Source: Pseudomonadota bacterium (GTDB taxonomy: Bacteria > Pseudomonadota > Gammaproteobacteria > Burkholderiales > Burkholderiaceae_C). From it: 52,293 bases of DNA. Positions 9,212 to 17,661 of this stretch are shown in pieces (position 1 is the first letter of the stretch; each line of letters opens with the position of its first letter). A program made the position numbers and the translations under genes. The notes under the pieces are model-generated. The model was not told the DNA's origin. It made no database searches and saw only the letters and a list, made by a program, of their open reading frames with translations. The stretch spans positions 1-52,293 of the forward strand of contig JAJZUV010000021.1 in NCBI GenBank assembly GCA_021848345.1. Reading direction: 5' to 3'.

Positions 9212-9682
9212 TCAGGGCGCGCCGAGCACCTTGCGCATCGGATGGACGGACAGGCCGAACCGGGATTCCGCGGGTCCGTTGTCGACGTAGCCGCGGGCAA
9301 GGTAGAAGCGGTGGGCGGTGGCCGTGCTGAGCAGAGTGCATTGCGTGTTCCCGCACTCCTGCGCAAGGGCTTCGAGCCTGCGCATCATGGCGGAGCTGAC
9401 CCCCTGAAAGCGAAAGCGTGGAGCCACGTAATTCAGCGTGATCGCGCCGTCCAGCCTCAGGCATCCCGCGGCGCCGACCTCGCCGTGGAACTCCGCCACG
9501 ACACAACGGTTCATGTCGTGGACGATCCAGGCCCCGGCGGTCTCCGGCCGCTTGTTGCGCAGCCACGCCCGCAGCAGCGCCGGGTCGTTGCCATGGTCCT
9601 CGACACAAAGCTCCACGATGGAACGACGCACGACGGCGCATAGGTCGCGGGCATCCGCGAGAGTGGCCGGCCGGATGATCAT
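9212..9682 (-). CDS. GNAT family N-acetyltransferase
   Basis: A 156-residue protein starting MIIRPATLADARDL, the standard first strand and helix of GNAT enzymes. The acetyl-CoA loop region is RFRFQGVSSAMMRRLEALA, in which the usual R/Q-x-x-G-x-G/A appears as RFQGVS. It ends with FYLARGYVDNGP, the usual FYxxxGF-type last strand. It probably acetylates a small molecule or protein; no substrate can be assigned. It is a single gene upstream of the UPF0149 gene on the same strand. Confidence 0.85.
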   Translation of the reverse strand: MIIRPATLADARDLCAVVRRSIVELCVEDHGNDPALLRAWLRNKRPETAGAWIVHDMNRCVVAEFHGEVGAAGCLRLDGAITLNYVAPRFRFQGVSSAMMRRLEALAQECGNTQCTLLSTATAHRFYLARGYVDNGPAESRFGLSVHPMRKVLGAP

Positions 9683-9765
9683 GATGGACGCGATTTTGGC
9701 ACCATCGCCCGGGCCTCGGCTTCCCGCAGGGTGTTCCAGGCGGGGGTTCCAGGCGGGGCGCGGGG

Positions 9766-10989
9766 TCAGTGCCGTGCGGCCTCCGACAGCGCACCCGCGG
9801 CGCGCAGCTGCTCCGCGGCGACGCGCTGCAATTGCACGGCCTCCCCGGGCGCGATGCCCAGGTCCGCGGCGGCGCGCTCCCCGGCCCCGAAGCCGGAGGG
9901 GTCGATGCCCGTCAGGCTGCCGAACAACACCAGCGCGCTGAGATAGGAGCCGTACTTGCTGGCATGCAGCCGGTCGTGCCACCACAGGTCGATGGTGCCG
10001 CCTCCGGGCTCGCGCCAGGCGCCGTCGGCTCCGTAGAAGCCCGAGGACGGCGCGATGCCCTGGTCCACCGCGCGCTGGAAGGCGTCGCCCACCGGAACCA
10101 CGCCGGCGAAGCGGGGGTCGGCGGCCGCCAGGCCGTAGAAGGCCGCGTGCAGGTCGGCGGTCATGGTGTGCAGGCTGGGGTAGTAGGTGCGGGCCGGCAG
10201 ACCCCGCGGGTGGCCGGGAGTCGTGCGCACCACCGGCGCCCCGTCCGGCGAATCCAGGTCCACCCGCGTCTGCAGATGCGCCTCCACCATGTCGGGGCGT
10301 GCCCAGGTCTGCTCCAGGAACACACGGGTGCCGGGATCGGCATGGGGATTGGCCGGGATGACATGCTCGATGGCGCAGCGCGCCGCGCTCTGGCCGGTGG
10401 ACTCGCAGGCCGCCAGGCCGCCGTAGAGCTGGGTTTCGGTGAAGGTCCGCGCCTGGCCGTCGTGGATGAAGCGCTCGAACTGCTTCGCGTAGGCGACGAA
10501 GGCCAGCGGGTCGGCGTGCCGCCCCTTGCCCGCCGGCAGCGCGCCGTCGCTGCGCTCCTGCAGCACCACCACGTCCCAGCGCCGGCTCGCAACGTTGCCG
10601 CGCAGGTCCCAGTCCTTGTTGGCCAGGTCCAGGAAATGGCCCCGCAGCGAGGCCCCGTTGCGCGTGGACAGCGAGACCTCGTAGTCCACGTGCGCCTCGC
10701 GCGTGAGTCGCTCGAAGATGCCCGGCACCCCGCCCCAGGGATGGGGCTCGAAGCTGCCGTGGTCCGGCGTACCGGGCGGGTAGCTGTTGGTGCCCCGCGG
10801 GCTGCGCGCGTTGAAGCCCGCGGTGAGATCGTGCACCCGGTCGGCGTTGTAGTTCAGCACCGGCGCGACCCGGCCGAAGGTGTAGCTGTTGCCGACGAAC
10901 AGCACCGAGACGGGAGTTGCGGCCATGGCGGAAACGGAACACAGGGCAGGCACCCACGCCAGCGCCCATGCGGCGAGCCGGCGCCTCAC
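9766..10989 (-). CDS. Secreted SGNH/GDSL-type hydrolase
   Basis: A 407-residue protein with a GTG start one base after the TetR stop. A signal peptide (about residues 1-23, ending AMAA) indicates export. Block I is FVGNSYTFG with the candidate nucleophile Ser; a central VVLQERSDG matches block III; HDRLHASKYGSYL near residue 355 supplies the Asp-x-x-His pair. It should be a periplasmic esterase or lipase-like hydrolase. It is cotranscribed with a TetR regulator and divergent from a feruloyl-CoA synthetase-like operon, so release of hydroxycinnamic or other aryl acids from esters is a reasonable guess, as for the esterase of the Acinetobacter hca cluster. Confidence 0.8.
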   Translation of the reverse strand: MRRRLAAWALAWVPALCSVSAMAATPVSVLFVGNSYTFGRVAPVLNYNADRVHDLTAGFNARSPRGTNSYPPGTPDHGSFEPHPWGGVPGIFERLTREAHVDYEVSLSTRNGASLRGHFLDLANKDWDLRGNVASRRWDVVVLQERSDGALPAGKGRHADPLAFVAYAKQFERFIHDGQARTFTETQLYGGLAACESTGQSAARCAIEHVIPANPHADPGTRVFLEQTWARPDMVEAHLQTRVDLDSPDGAPVVRTTPGHPRGLPARTYYPSLHTMTADLHAAFYGLAAADPRFAGVVPVGDAFQRAVDQGIAPSSGFYGADGAWREPGGGTIDLWWHDRLHASKYGSYLSALVLFGSLTGIDPSGFGAGERAAADLGIAPGEAVQLQRVAAEQLRAAGALSEAARH

Positions 10990-10990
10990 T

Positions 10991-11605
10991 TCAGCCCAGC
11001 AGGAGCTGCTCGACGAACTTTCGCCGGGAGCTCCGTTCAGTGACGCTTCCGCTGCCGCCGATCTGCGACTCCGCGACGATGTAGCTGTACAGCATGAATC
11101 CGCGCTTGCGCGCTTCCGCCTTGGCGAAGCCCAGGGCTTCGATCAGATCGCTGATGTAGTCGATGCGGCTGGCGTCGGCTTCGTCGACGGCCTGGCGTGC
11201 CATCGGATCATGACGCGCCCAGGCGCGCAGCGCCAGCTCGATGCGCGCGGCGCGCGTGGCGGCGCGGCCGCGAAACGGCAGCGAAAGCACGTCGCGCAAC
11301 TGGGCGCGCGCATCGCGATTGCTGGCCTGCAGGCGCGTGGTGAGCTGCTCGGTGGCGCGGTCGCGCCAGCTTTGCAGCACCTGGCGCAGCAAGTCCTCGC
11401 GATCGCGGAAGTGCCAGTAGAAGCTGCCGCGGGTGACCGACAGCTCGGTCGCCAGCACGTCCACCCGCACGTTGTCGATGCCGTGGTCGACCAGCACCTC
11501 GGTGGCCGCCTCGATCCAGCGCTCCGGCGTCAGCGTCTCGCGCCGCGGCGCGGCGTCGCGCGCACGGCGCGGCGCGGCTTGCGCACGGGGTTCGGAATCG
11601 GGCAT
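10991..11605 (-). CDS. TetR family transcriptional regulator
   Basis: A 204-residue protein. The N-terminal HTH reads WIEAATEVLVDHGIDNVRV, then ELSVTRGSFYWHF, the hallmark TetR recognition helix. The C-terminal 130 residues form the ligand-binding half. The ATG at 11605 gives a short arginine-rich arm before the HTH. It is divergent from the CoA ligase operon at 11713; the 107-base gap holds a perfect 16-bp palindrome, its likely operator. Aryl-CoA or a hydroxycinnamate would be the expected inducer. Confidence 0.9.
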   Translation of the reverse strand: MPDSEPRAQAAPRRARDAAPRRETLTPERWIEAATEVLVDHGIDNVRVDVLATELSVTRGSFYWHFRDREDLLRQVLQSWRDRATEQLTTRLQASNRDARAQLRDVLSLPFRGRAATRAARIELALRAWARHDPMARQAVDEADASRIDYISDLIEALGFAKAEARKRGFMLYSYIVAESQIGGSGSVTERSSRRKFVEQLLLG

Positions 11606-11676
11606 GCGACGACCGGAGCGGCTGGGGTTTGTACGGATCCTGGGCAGGGATTGTAGGCATAGCATGCTTCCAGACA

Positions 11677-11692
11677 CATACACATGTGTATG
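11677..11692. promoter_or_regulatory. Perfect 16-bp palindrome, probable TetR operator
   Basis: CATACACATGTGTATG is a perfect dyad 21 bases before the CoA ligase start and 72 bases from the TetR start. Its position in the divergent promoter of a TetR gene and an aromatic-acid operon makes it the natural operator. Binding would block both promoters. The dyad is seen directly; the binding is inferred. Confidence 0.75.
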
Positions 11693-11712
11693 GTCAAGAC
11701 GAGGAAACGGGC

Positions 11713-13512
11713 ATGCAGGACGATGAGCGCGCCACGCGGCTGGGCCTGGCGCCGCAGCGCGTGGTGCGGGTGGGTTTCGACGACGGCAGTTTCGTGCTGC
11801 GTTCGCCCGAGCCGCTCAGGCCCTACGCGCGCTGCGTGGGGGAGTGGCTCGAGCAGTGGGCTCGCGAGACCCCGGACGCGCCGGCATTCGCCGAACGCGC
11901 GACCGACGGCGCGTGGAGGCGCCTGAACTGGGCCGAGACCCGCGCGCAGATCGGGCGCATCGCGCAAAGCCTGCTGGGCCTGAAGCTCATGCCGCAGGCG
12001 CCGATCGTCGTCCTGTCGGACAACGCCATCGACCACCTGCTGTTGATGCTCGCCGGCATGCACATCGGACGCGCCGTGTGCACGGTGTCCAGCGCGTATT
12101 GCCGCCTGGTGCGCGACGGCGACTACTCGCGCATCCACGGCATTCTCAACACCCTGGGCCCGGCGCTGATCTACGCCAGCGATGCCGCGGTGTACGGCCC
12201 GGCCATCGCCGGATCGGGCCAGCACGCGGTCGTGGTGTTCAGCGACGGGGCCGAGACCTATCCGGGCGCGTTGCGCTTCGACAGCCTGCTGCGTACGGCC
12301 GAGGGGCCGGCGGTGATGGGGGCCTTCGCCCAGATCACGCCCGACACCCACGCCAAGTACCTGCTGACCTCGGGGTCGACCGGGCACCCCAAGGTGGTGA
12401 TCAACACCCATCGCATGCTGTGCGCCAACCAGCAGATGGTGGCGCAGGTGTGGCGCTTCCTGGAGCGGGAGAAGCCGGTGCTGGTCGACTGGCTGCCGTG
12501 GAGCCACACCTTCGGCGGCAACCACAACCTCAACATGGTGCTGCGCAACGGGGGCTTCCTGGCCATCGACGACGGCCGTCCGCTGCCCGGCATGATCGAA
12601 CGCAGCCTGCGCAACCTGTGCGAGCTGCGCCCCACGCTGCATTTCAACGTGCCGCGCGGCATCGACATGCTGCTGCCGCTGCTCGAGGCCGACGACGCGC
12701 GGGCGCGCGAGTTCCTGTCGCGCCTGCGCGGCGTGTTCTATGCCGGCGCCGGCCTGCCGCAGTCGAGCTGGGATCGGCTGCAGGCGCTGGCCACGCGCGT
12801 GCGCGGCGAGCCGCTGTGGCTGACCACCTCGTGGGGCTCGACGGAGACCTCGCCCGCCATCACCAGCGCGCATTGGTGGCTCGACCAGGCGGGCGTCATC
12901 GGCCTGCCGCTGCCGGGCACCGAGCTCAAGTTCGTGCCCTGCGCGGACAAGCTGGAGATGCGCGTGCGCGGGGTCAACGTGTTCCCCGGCTACCGCGACG
13001 CGCCGCAGTTGACGGCGCAGGCCTTCGACGCCGAGGGCTACTACTGCATCGGCGACGCCGGGCTGCTGGCCGACGATCGGCACCCCGAGCAGGGCGTCGC
13101 CTTCGACGGCCGCGTGGCCGAGGATTTCAAGCTCAGCTCGGGCACCTGGGTGTCGGTGGGCACGCTGCGCGTGCGCCTGGTGTCGGCGCTGGCGCCATGG
13201 GCCCAGGACGTGGTCGTCACCGGCCACGACCGCGCCGAGGTCGGACTGCTGATCTTTCCGTCGCCGCAGGCCGCGGCGCTGCCGCCGGCCGAGCTGCGCG
13301 ACAAGGTGGCACGGGTGCTGCGCCAGTTGCGCGAGCAGGGCGCCGGCTCTTCGCAGACCCCCGCGCGCGCGCTGGTGCTGGCCGAGCCGCCCAGCAGCGC
13401 GGCCGGCGAGATCACCGACAAGGGCTACATCAACCAGTGCGCCGTGCTGCGCGAGCGCGCCGGCCTGGTCGACGCGCTGCATGCCGGCTCGGCCGACACC
13501 ATTCTTGCCTGA
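11713..13512 (+). CDS. fcs: Feruloyl-CoA synthetase-like acyl/aryl-CoA ligase
   Basis: A 599-residue AMP-forming ligase. The P-loop is LLTSGSTGHPKVV near residues 217-229, the A5 motif is GSTETSPAI, and the adenylate region ends with GDAGLL. The motif DFKLSSGTWVSVG is a signature of feruloyl-CoA synthetases. It would activate hydroxycinnamic or related aryl acids to CoA thioesters using ATP. The ATG at 11713 is preceded by GAGGAAA. First gene of a three-gene operon with a crotonase and an acyl-CoA dehydrogenase. The acyl-CoA dehydrogenase suggests the substrate range may include saturated phenylpropanoates; the exact acid is uncertain. Confidence 0.85.
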   Translation: MQDDERATRLGLAPQRVVRVGFDDGSFVLRSPEPLRPYARCVGEWLEQWARETPDAPAFAERATDGAWRRLNWAETRAQIGRIAQSLLGLKLMPQAPIVVLSDNAIDHLLLMLAGMHIGRAVCTVSSAYCRLVRDGDYSRIHGILNTLGPALIYASDAAVYGPAIAGSGQHAVVVFSDGAETYPGALRFDSLLRTAEGPAVMGAFAQITPDTHAKYLLTSGSTGHPKVVINTHRMLCANQQMVAQVWRFLEREKPVLVDWLPWSHTFGGNHNLNMVLRNGGFLAIDDGRPLPGMIERSLRNLCELRPTLHFNVPRGIDMLLPLLEADDARAREFLSRLRGVFYAGAGLPQSSWDRLQALATRVRGEPLWLTTSWGSTETSPAITSAHWWLDQAGVIGLPLPGTELKFVPCADKLEMRVRGVNVFPGYRDAPQLTAQAFDAEGYYCIGDAGLLADDRHPEQGVAFDGRVAEDFKLSSGTWVSVGTLRVRLVSALAPWAQDVVVTGHDRAEVGLLIFPSPQAAALPPAELRDKVARVLRQLREQGAGSSQTPARALVLAEPPSSAAGEITDKGYINQCAVLRERAGLVDALHAGSADTILA

Positions 13513-13523
13513 CGACCACCACC

Positions 13524-14336
13524 ATGCTCCAGGATTTCCGACCCGAATCGGGCGCGCTCGCGTCGCTCGACCTGCTGCGTCTGCAGCGCGACGACCTCGT
13601 GCTGCACGCGCGCCTGAACCGCCCGCACAAGCGCAACTCCGTCAGCGACGCGCTGCTCGCGCAGCTGCACACGCTGTTCGTCCACCTGCCCGGCGACGTG
13701 CGCGTGGTGGTGCTCAGCGGCGAAGGCGAACATTTCTGCGCCGGGCTGGATCTGTCGGAGGTGACCGAGCGCGACGTGGTGCAGGGCATCCATCATTCGC
13801 GCGCCTGGCACGCGGCCTTCGAGGCCATCCAGTTCGGTCCGGTGCCGGTGCTGGCCGTGCTGCACGGCGCGGTGGTCGGCGGCGGGCTCGAACTGGCCGC
13901 GTCGGTGCATCTGCGCATCGCCGAGCGCAGCGCGTTCTATGGCCTGCCGGAGGGGCAGCGCGGGATCTTTGTCGGCGGCGGGGGCTCGGTGCGCATCTCC
14001 CGCCTGATCGGCGTGGCACGCATGACCGACATGATGCTCACCGGGCGCGTGTTCGACGCCGCGGACGGGCAGGCCATCGGCGCGTCCAACTACCTGGTGG
14101 ACGACGGCGCCGGGCTGGCCAAGGCGCTGGAGCTGGCGCACCGCATCGCCGGCAACGCGCCGCTGTCGAACTACGCCATCACCCAGGCGCTGCCGCGCAT
14201 CGCCGACCTGGCGCCCGGTGAAGGGCTGTTCGTCGAGGCCCTGATGTCGTCCATCGTTCAGGGCGACGACGCGGCCAAGCAGCGCGTGCGCGACTTCCTG
14301 GAAAAGCGCGCGGCCAAGGTGGAGAAGACGCGATGA
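13524..14336 (+). CDS. Crotonase-family enoyl-CoA hydratase (possible hydroxycinnamoyl-CoA hydratase/lyase)
   Basis: A 270-residue crotonase-fold protein. The oxyanion-hole segments are GEHFCAGLDLSE and HGAVVGGGLELAA. Both hydratase glutamates are in place, E123 in GGGLEL and E143 in LPEGQRG, so it can add water to an enoyl-CoA. Whether it also cleaves the product to an aldehyde plus acetyl-CoA, as in vanillin formation, cannot be read from sequence; no vanillin dehydrogenase gene is nearby. It lies 11 bases after the ligase gene and its stop overlaps the next start by 4 bases. Confidence 0.83.
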   Translation: MLQDFRPESGALASLDLLRLQRDDLVLHARLNRPHKRNSVSDALLAQLHTLFVHLPGDVRVVVLSGEGEHFCAGLDLSEVTERDVVQGIHHSRAWHAAFEAIQFGPVPVLAVLHGAVVGGGLELAASVHLRIAERSAFYGLPEGQRGIFVGGGGSVRISRLIGVARMTDMMLTGRVFDAADGQAIGASNYLVDDGAGLAKALELAHRIAGNAPLSNYAITQALPRIADLAPGEGLFVEALMSSIVQGDDAAKQRVRDFLEKRAAKVEKTR

Positions 14337-16099
14337 GCTGGTCCTTCGAGGCGCCGCTGCGCGACATGCGTTTCGTGCTCGGGCACGTGCTGGACGCACC
14401 GGCGGCGTGGGCCGCGTGCCCGGCCCACGCCGAGCTGGATCTCGACACCGCCTGCGCGGTGCTGGAGCAGGGCGCGCGTTTCGCCGCCGAGCAGTTGCAG
14501 CCGCTCAACGGGCCCGGCGACCGGCAGGGCTGCAACCTGGACGCCGACGGCCGCGTGCGCACGCCGGACGGCTTCGCCGACGCCTACCGCGCTTTCGTCG
14601 AGGCCGGCTGGCCCGCGCTGGCCGGCGATCCGCGCTGGGGCGGGCAGGGCCTCCCGCTGCTGCTCGACGGCTTCCTGCGCGAGATGCTCGACGCCTGCAA
14701 CCACGCATGGAACATGTACCCGGACCTGCTGCACGGCGCCGTGCACACCCTGGCCGCGCACGCCGGCGACGAGTTGCAGCAGCGCTATTTGCCCAGGCTG
14801 GTCAGCGGCGAGTGGCTGGCCGCGATGGCGCTGACCGAGCCCCAGGCCGGCAGCGACCTGGGGCTGTTGCGCACCCGCGCCGAGCCCCAAGCCGACGGCA
14901 GCGTACGGGTCAGCGGAAGCAAGATCTTCATCTCCGGCGGCGAGCACGACCTGAGCGACAACATCGTGCACCTGGTGCTGTGCCGCCTGCCCGACGCCGC
15001 GCCCGGCACGCGCGGCCTGTCGCTGGCGCTGGTGCCCAGGCTGCTGCCCGACGGCTCGCGCAACGCGATGGTCTGCGACGGCCTGGAAAAGAAGATGGGC
15101 CTGAAGGCCAGCGCCACCTGCGCGATGCGCTACGAGCAGGCCACCGGCTGGCTGGTCGGCGAGCCCGGGCGCGGCCTGGCGGCGATGTTCGTGATGATGA
15201 ACTCGGCGCGCCTGCACGTGGCGCTGCAGGGACTGGGGCATGCCGAGATGGCCGCGCAGAACGCGCTGCGCTACGCGCTGGAGCGCCGCCAGTCGCGCCT
15301 TCCCGGCCCGCGCGCCGCCGACGCCGGCGCCGCCGACCCGATCGCGCGCCACCCCGCGATGCGCCACGTGCTGCTGGGGCTGCAGGCACAGGTCGAGGCC
15401 GGGCGCGTGATCGCCGCGCGCGCCGCTCTGGCGCTGGACCTGGCCGAGCACCATCCCGACCCCGCGGTGCGCGACGCCGCGCAGGCGCGCGCAGCGCTGC
15501 TCACCCCGTTGCTCAAGGCCCAGCTCACGCGCCTCGGATTCGAAGGCGCCAGCGCCGCGCTGCAGGTGTTCGGCGGCTACGGCTACGTGCACGAATACGG
15601 GATCGAGCAAAGCGTGCGCGACGCGCGCATCGCGATGATCTACGAGGGCACCAACGAAATCCAGGCCATCGACCTGGTGCAGCGCAAGCTGCTGGGCGAC
15701 TCCGGGACGGCCTTGCAGGCGCTGCTGGCCGAATGCGCGGCGGAAGCCGACGCCTGCCTGGCCGAACCGTCGCTGGAGGCCTTCGGGCAGGCGCTGCGCG
15801 AGGAATGCGAAGCCGCCCGCTCCGGGCTGCACGCGCTGCTCGGGCTTCGCGATCCCGGCCTCGTGCTGGCGCTGGCCCCCGACGTGATGGATGCGCTGTG
15901 GTGGCTGCTGAACACCTGGGCCTTCGCCGCCAGCGCGCGCGGCACCCTGCGCGCGAGCGACACCGACGCGGCGTGGCGCGAGGCCAGGCTCGAGCGCATG
16001 CGCTACGGCGTCGACTGGCTGCTGCCGCGCGCGCGGCAGCACTGGCAGCGCGTCATCGCCGGCGCGCCGGCGCTTCCCGAACTGCGGGCGACGCGCTGA
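14333..16099 (+). CDS. Acyl-CoA dehydrogenase (long type, about 590 residues)
   Basis: 588 residues, longer than the usual 380-400 because of an N-terminal and a C-terminal extension, as in the DmdC/FadE12-like group. FAD and substrate motifs are AMALTEPQAGSDLG (near 165-178), KIFISGGEHD and the late GGYGYVHEYGIEQSVRD. The catalytic base is in the YEGTNEIQ motif (Glu 438). It should introduce the alpha-beta double bond in an acyl-CoA, giving the substrate of the upstream crotonase. ATGA overlap with the crotonase stop shows coupling. Its 3' end overlaps the convergent LysR gene by 47 bases. Confidence 0.9.
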   Translation: MSWSFEAPLRDMRFVLGHVLDAPAAWAACPAHAELDLDTACAVLEQGARFAAEQLQPLNGPGDRQGCNLDADGRVRTPDGFADAYRAFVEAGWPALAGDPRWGGQGLPLLLDGFLREMLDACNHAWNMYPDLLHGAVHTLAAHAGDELQQRYLPRLVSGEWLAAMALTEPQAGSDLGLLRTRAEPQADGSVRVSGSKIFISGGEHDLSDNIVHLVLCRLPDAAPGTRGLSLALVPRLLPDGSRNAMVCDGLEKKMGLKASATCAMRYEQATGWLVGEPGRGLAAMFVMMNSARLHVALQGLGHAEMAAQNALRYALERRQSRLPGPRAADAGAADPIARHPAMRHVLLGLQAQVEAGRVIAARAALALDLAEHHPDPAVRDAAQARAALLTPLLKAQLTRLGFEGASAALQVFGGYGYVHEYGIEQSVRDARIAMIYEGTNEIQAIDLVQRKLLGDSGTALQALLAECAAEADACLAEPSLEAFGQALREECEAARSGLHALLGLRDPGLVLALAPDVMDALWWLLNTWAFAASARGTLRASDTDAAWREARLERMRYGVDWLLPRARQHWQRVIAGAPALPELRATR

Positions 16100-16997
16100 T
16101 GCGCTGTGCTTCGTCCCCCAACGCATCGACCAGGAAGTCGATGAACACCCGCACCTTGTTGGGCAGGAAGCGCTGGCTGAGGTACAGCGCGTACAGGTTC
16201 AGGTCCAGGGTGCGGTACGACTCCAGGATCGGCACCAGGGTGCCGGCACGCAGCGCCTGCTCGACGATGAATCGGGGCTGCAGGATCACGCCCGCTCCCG
16301 CGATCGCGAGTTCGCGCAGCAAGTCCCCGTTGCTCGAATGCACCGTCGGGCGCACGCGCACCCGCTCGCTGCGGCCATCGGGCGCCGTGAACGGCCACTC
16401 GTCGCCCGCCCACAGGTAACTGAAGCTCAAGGTATCGTGCCGCGCCAGGTCCGCGGGCTGCTCCGGCCTGCCGCGTGCGCGCAGATAGGACGGCGCCGCG
16501 CACACCACGGCGTCCAGCGCCGCGATGCGCCGCGCGACGATCCCGGGGTCGAGGCGCGTGGCCACGCGCAGCGCCACGTCGATGCCCTCGTTGGCGAGGT
16601 CGACCAGGCGGTCGCTGAGGTCGACGTCCAGGCGCAGTTGCGGGTGCTGCTCGTGGAAGCGGGCCAGCACCGGGGCCAGGCGGGAGATCCCGTAGGACAG
16701 GGGGGCCGAGATGCGCAGCAGGCCCACGGGACGGCTCGTGCCCCGTGCCGCCGCGGCCTGCGCCTCGGCGAACTGCTCCAGGATGGACACGGCGCGGGCG
16801 TGGAAGTCCTCGCCCGCGTCGGTCAGGGACATGCGGCGCGTGGTGCGATGGAGCAGGCGCGCGCCCAGGTGGGCTTCGAGCGCGGCGACCTGCCGGGTGA
16901 CCACCGCGTTGGACATGTCCAGCGCGGCGGCCGCTCGGGCGAAGCTGCCCGACTCGACCACCTGCACGAACACCCGGGTTGCCGAGAGCCAATCCAT
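16053..16997 (-). CDS. LysR family transcriptional regulator
   Basis: A 314-residue regulator. The HTH spans about residues 5-60 (FVQVVESGSFARAAAALDMS, then VTRQVAALEAHLGARLLHRT). The substrate-binding domain starts with GLLRISAPLSYG and contains the NEGIDVALRV block typical of the CrgA/AaeR-like group. It is divergent from the DoxX and dioxygenase genes, which it probably controls, and a 15-bp LysR-type dyad lies 15 bases before its start. It ends 47 bases inside the 3' end of the convergent acyl-CoA dehydrogenase gene. Confidence 0.92.
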   Translation of the reverse strand: MDWLSATRVFVQVVESGSFARAAAALDMSNAVVTRQVAALEAHLGARLLHRTTRRMSLTDAGEDFHARAVSILEQFAEAQAAAARGTSRPVGLLRISAPLSYGISRLAPVLARFHEQHPQLRLDVDLSDRLVDLANEGIDVALRVATRLDPGIVARRIAALDAVVCAAPSYLRARGRPEQPADLARHDTLSFSYLWAGDEWPFTAPDGRSERVRVRPTVHSSNGDLLRELAIAGAGVILQPRFIVEQALRAGTLVPILESYRTLDLNLYALYLSQRFLPNKVRVFIDFLVDALGDEAQRISASPAVREAPARRR

Positions 16998-17011
16998 GCA
17001 GCGGGATGTTA

Positions 17012-17026
17012 TTGCGATTCCCGCAA
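17012..17026. promoter_or_regulatory. LysR-type box TTGCG-N5-CGCAA
   Basis: A perfect dyad TTGCGATTCCCGCAA with the T-N11-A pattern of LysR regulatory sites. It sits in the divergent gap between the LysR start (16997) and the DoxX start (17172), close to the regulator, as expected for an autoregulatory recognition site. Confidence 0.6.
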
Positions 17027-17171
17027 CAGTGCATTGCCCGGCATCGTCTTTTTCGACACGGATCGCGGAAATACAGTGCTGCTCATGGCATGGCCGAGGC
17101 GCGCCGATCCGGCTGCGCCAGTCCTGAAACTCGCCGCCCTTTCTCCCGTCGCCCTTTTCCCGGAGCACATC

Positions 17172-17582
17172 ATGACTCGTTCCTCCACCGCCCCGTATGG
17201 CGTCACGCTGCTGCGCGTGAGCCTGGGCATCCTGTTTCTCGCCCACGTCGGACTCAAGATCTTCGTGTTCACCATTCCCGGCTTCGTCGGCTACTTCGCC
17301 TCGCTGCACCTGCCGGCTGTCATGGCTTATGGCACCATTGCGCTGGAGGCGTTCGGTGGGCTGGCCCTGATCCTCGGCGTGTACGCGCCGTGGGTGGCGA
17401 TTCCGCTGGCGCTGGAGATGCTCGGCACCATCGTGATGGTGCACGGCGCCAACGGATGGCTGTTCACCAACAAGGGCGGCGGCTGGGAATACCCGGCCTT
17501 CTGGGCCGTGACCCTGGTCGTGCTGAGCCTGCTCGGCGACGGCGCCTTCGCGCTGCGCCCCAGCGTCGGGCGCCAGGCCTGA
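17172..17582 (+). CDS. DoxX family integral membrane protein
   Basis: A 136-residue protein with four hydrophobic segments (about 10-30, 45-66, 73-95 and 105-126). The order and the motifs GLKIFVFTIPGFVGYF and EAFGGLALILG match DoxX. These proteins are small inner-membrane components with suspected roles in redox or oxidative-stress handling. The start at 17172 has GGAG nine bases upstream. It precedes the extradiol dioxygenase gene by 79 bases on the same strand, an arrangement often seen with LysR control. Confidence 0.87.
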   Translation: MTRSSTAPYGVTLLRVSLGILFLAHVGLKIFVFTIPGFVGYFASLHLPAVMAYGTIALEAFGGLALILGVYAPWVAIPLALEMLGTIVMVHGANGWLFTNKGGGWEYPAFWAVTLVVLSLLGDGAFALRPSVGRQA

Positions 17583-17661
17583 GCCCCGGCGCGCGGCCAT
17601 CCCCGTTGCCTGCCATCGCCCGCCGCGCCGGATCCGAGCTTGTTCCACCGAGGACCACATC

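Noticed and set aside
11530..13482. A minus-strand open frame of 650 codons opposite the CoA ligase
   Set aside because: His/Gln/Arg-rich mirror frame; ligase motifs are all on the plus strand.
13524..14336. Naming the crotonase as a proven vanillin-forming hydratase/lyase
   Set aside because: The two hydratase glutamates are there, but lyase activity cannot be told from these and no vanillin dehydrogenase is next to it.
14258..16126. A long minus-strand open frame opposite the acyl-CoA dehydrogenase
   Set aside because: Gln/His/Arg-rich shadow; the plus strand has all acyl-CoA dehydrogenase motifs in order.
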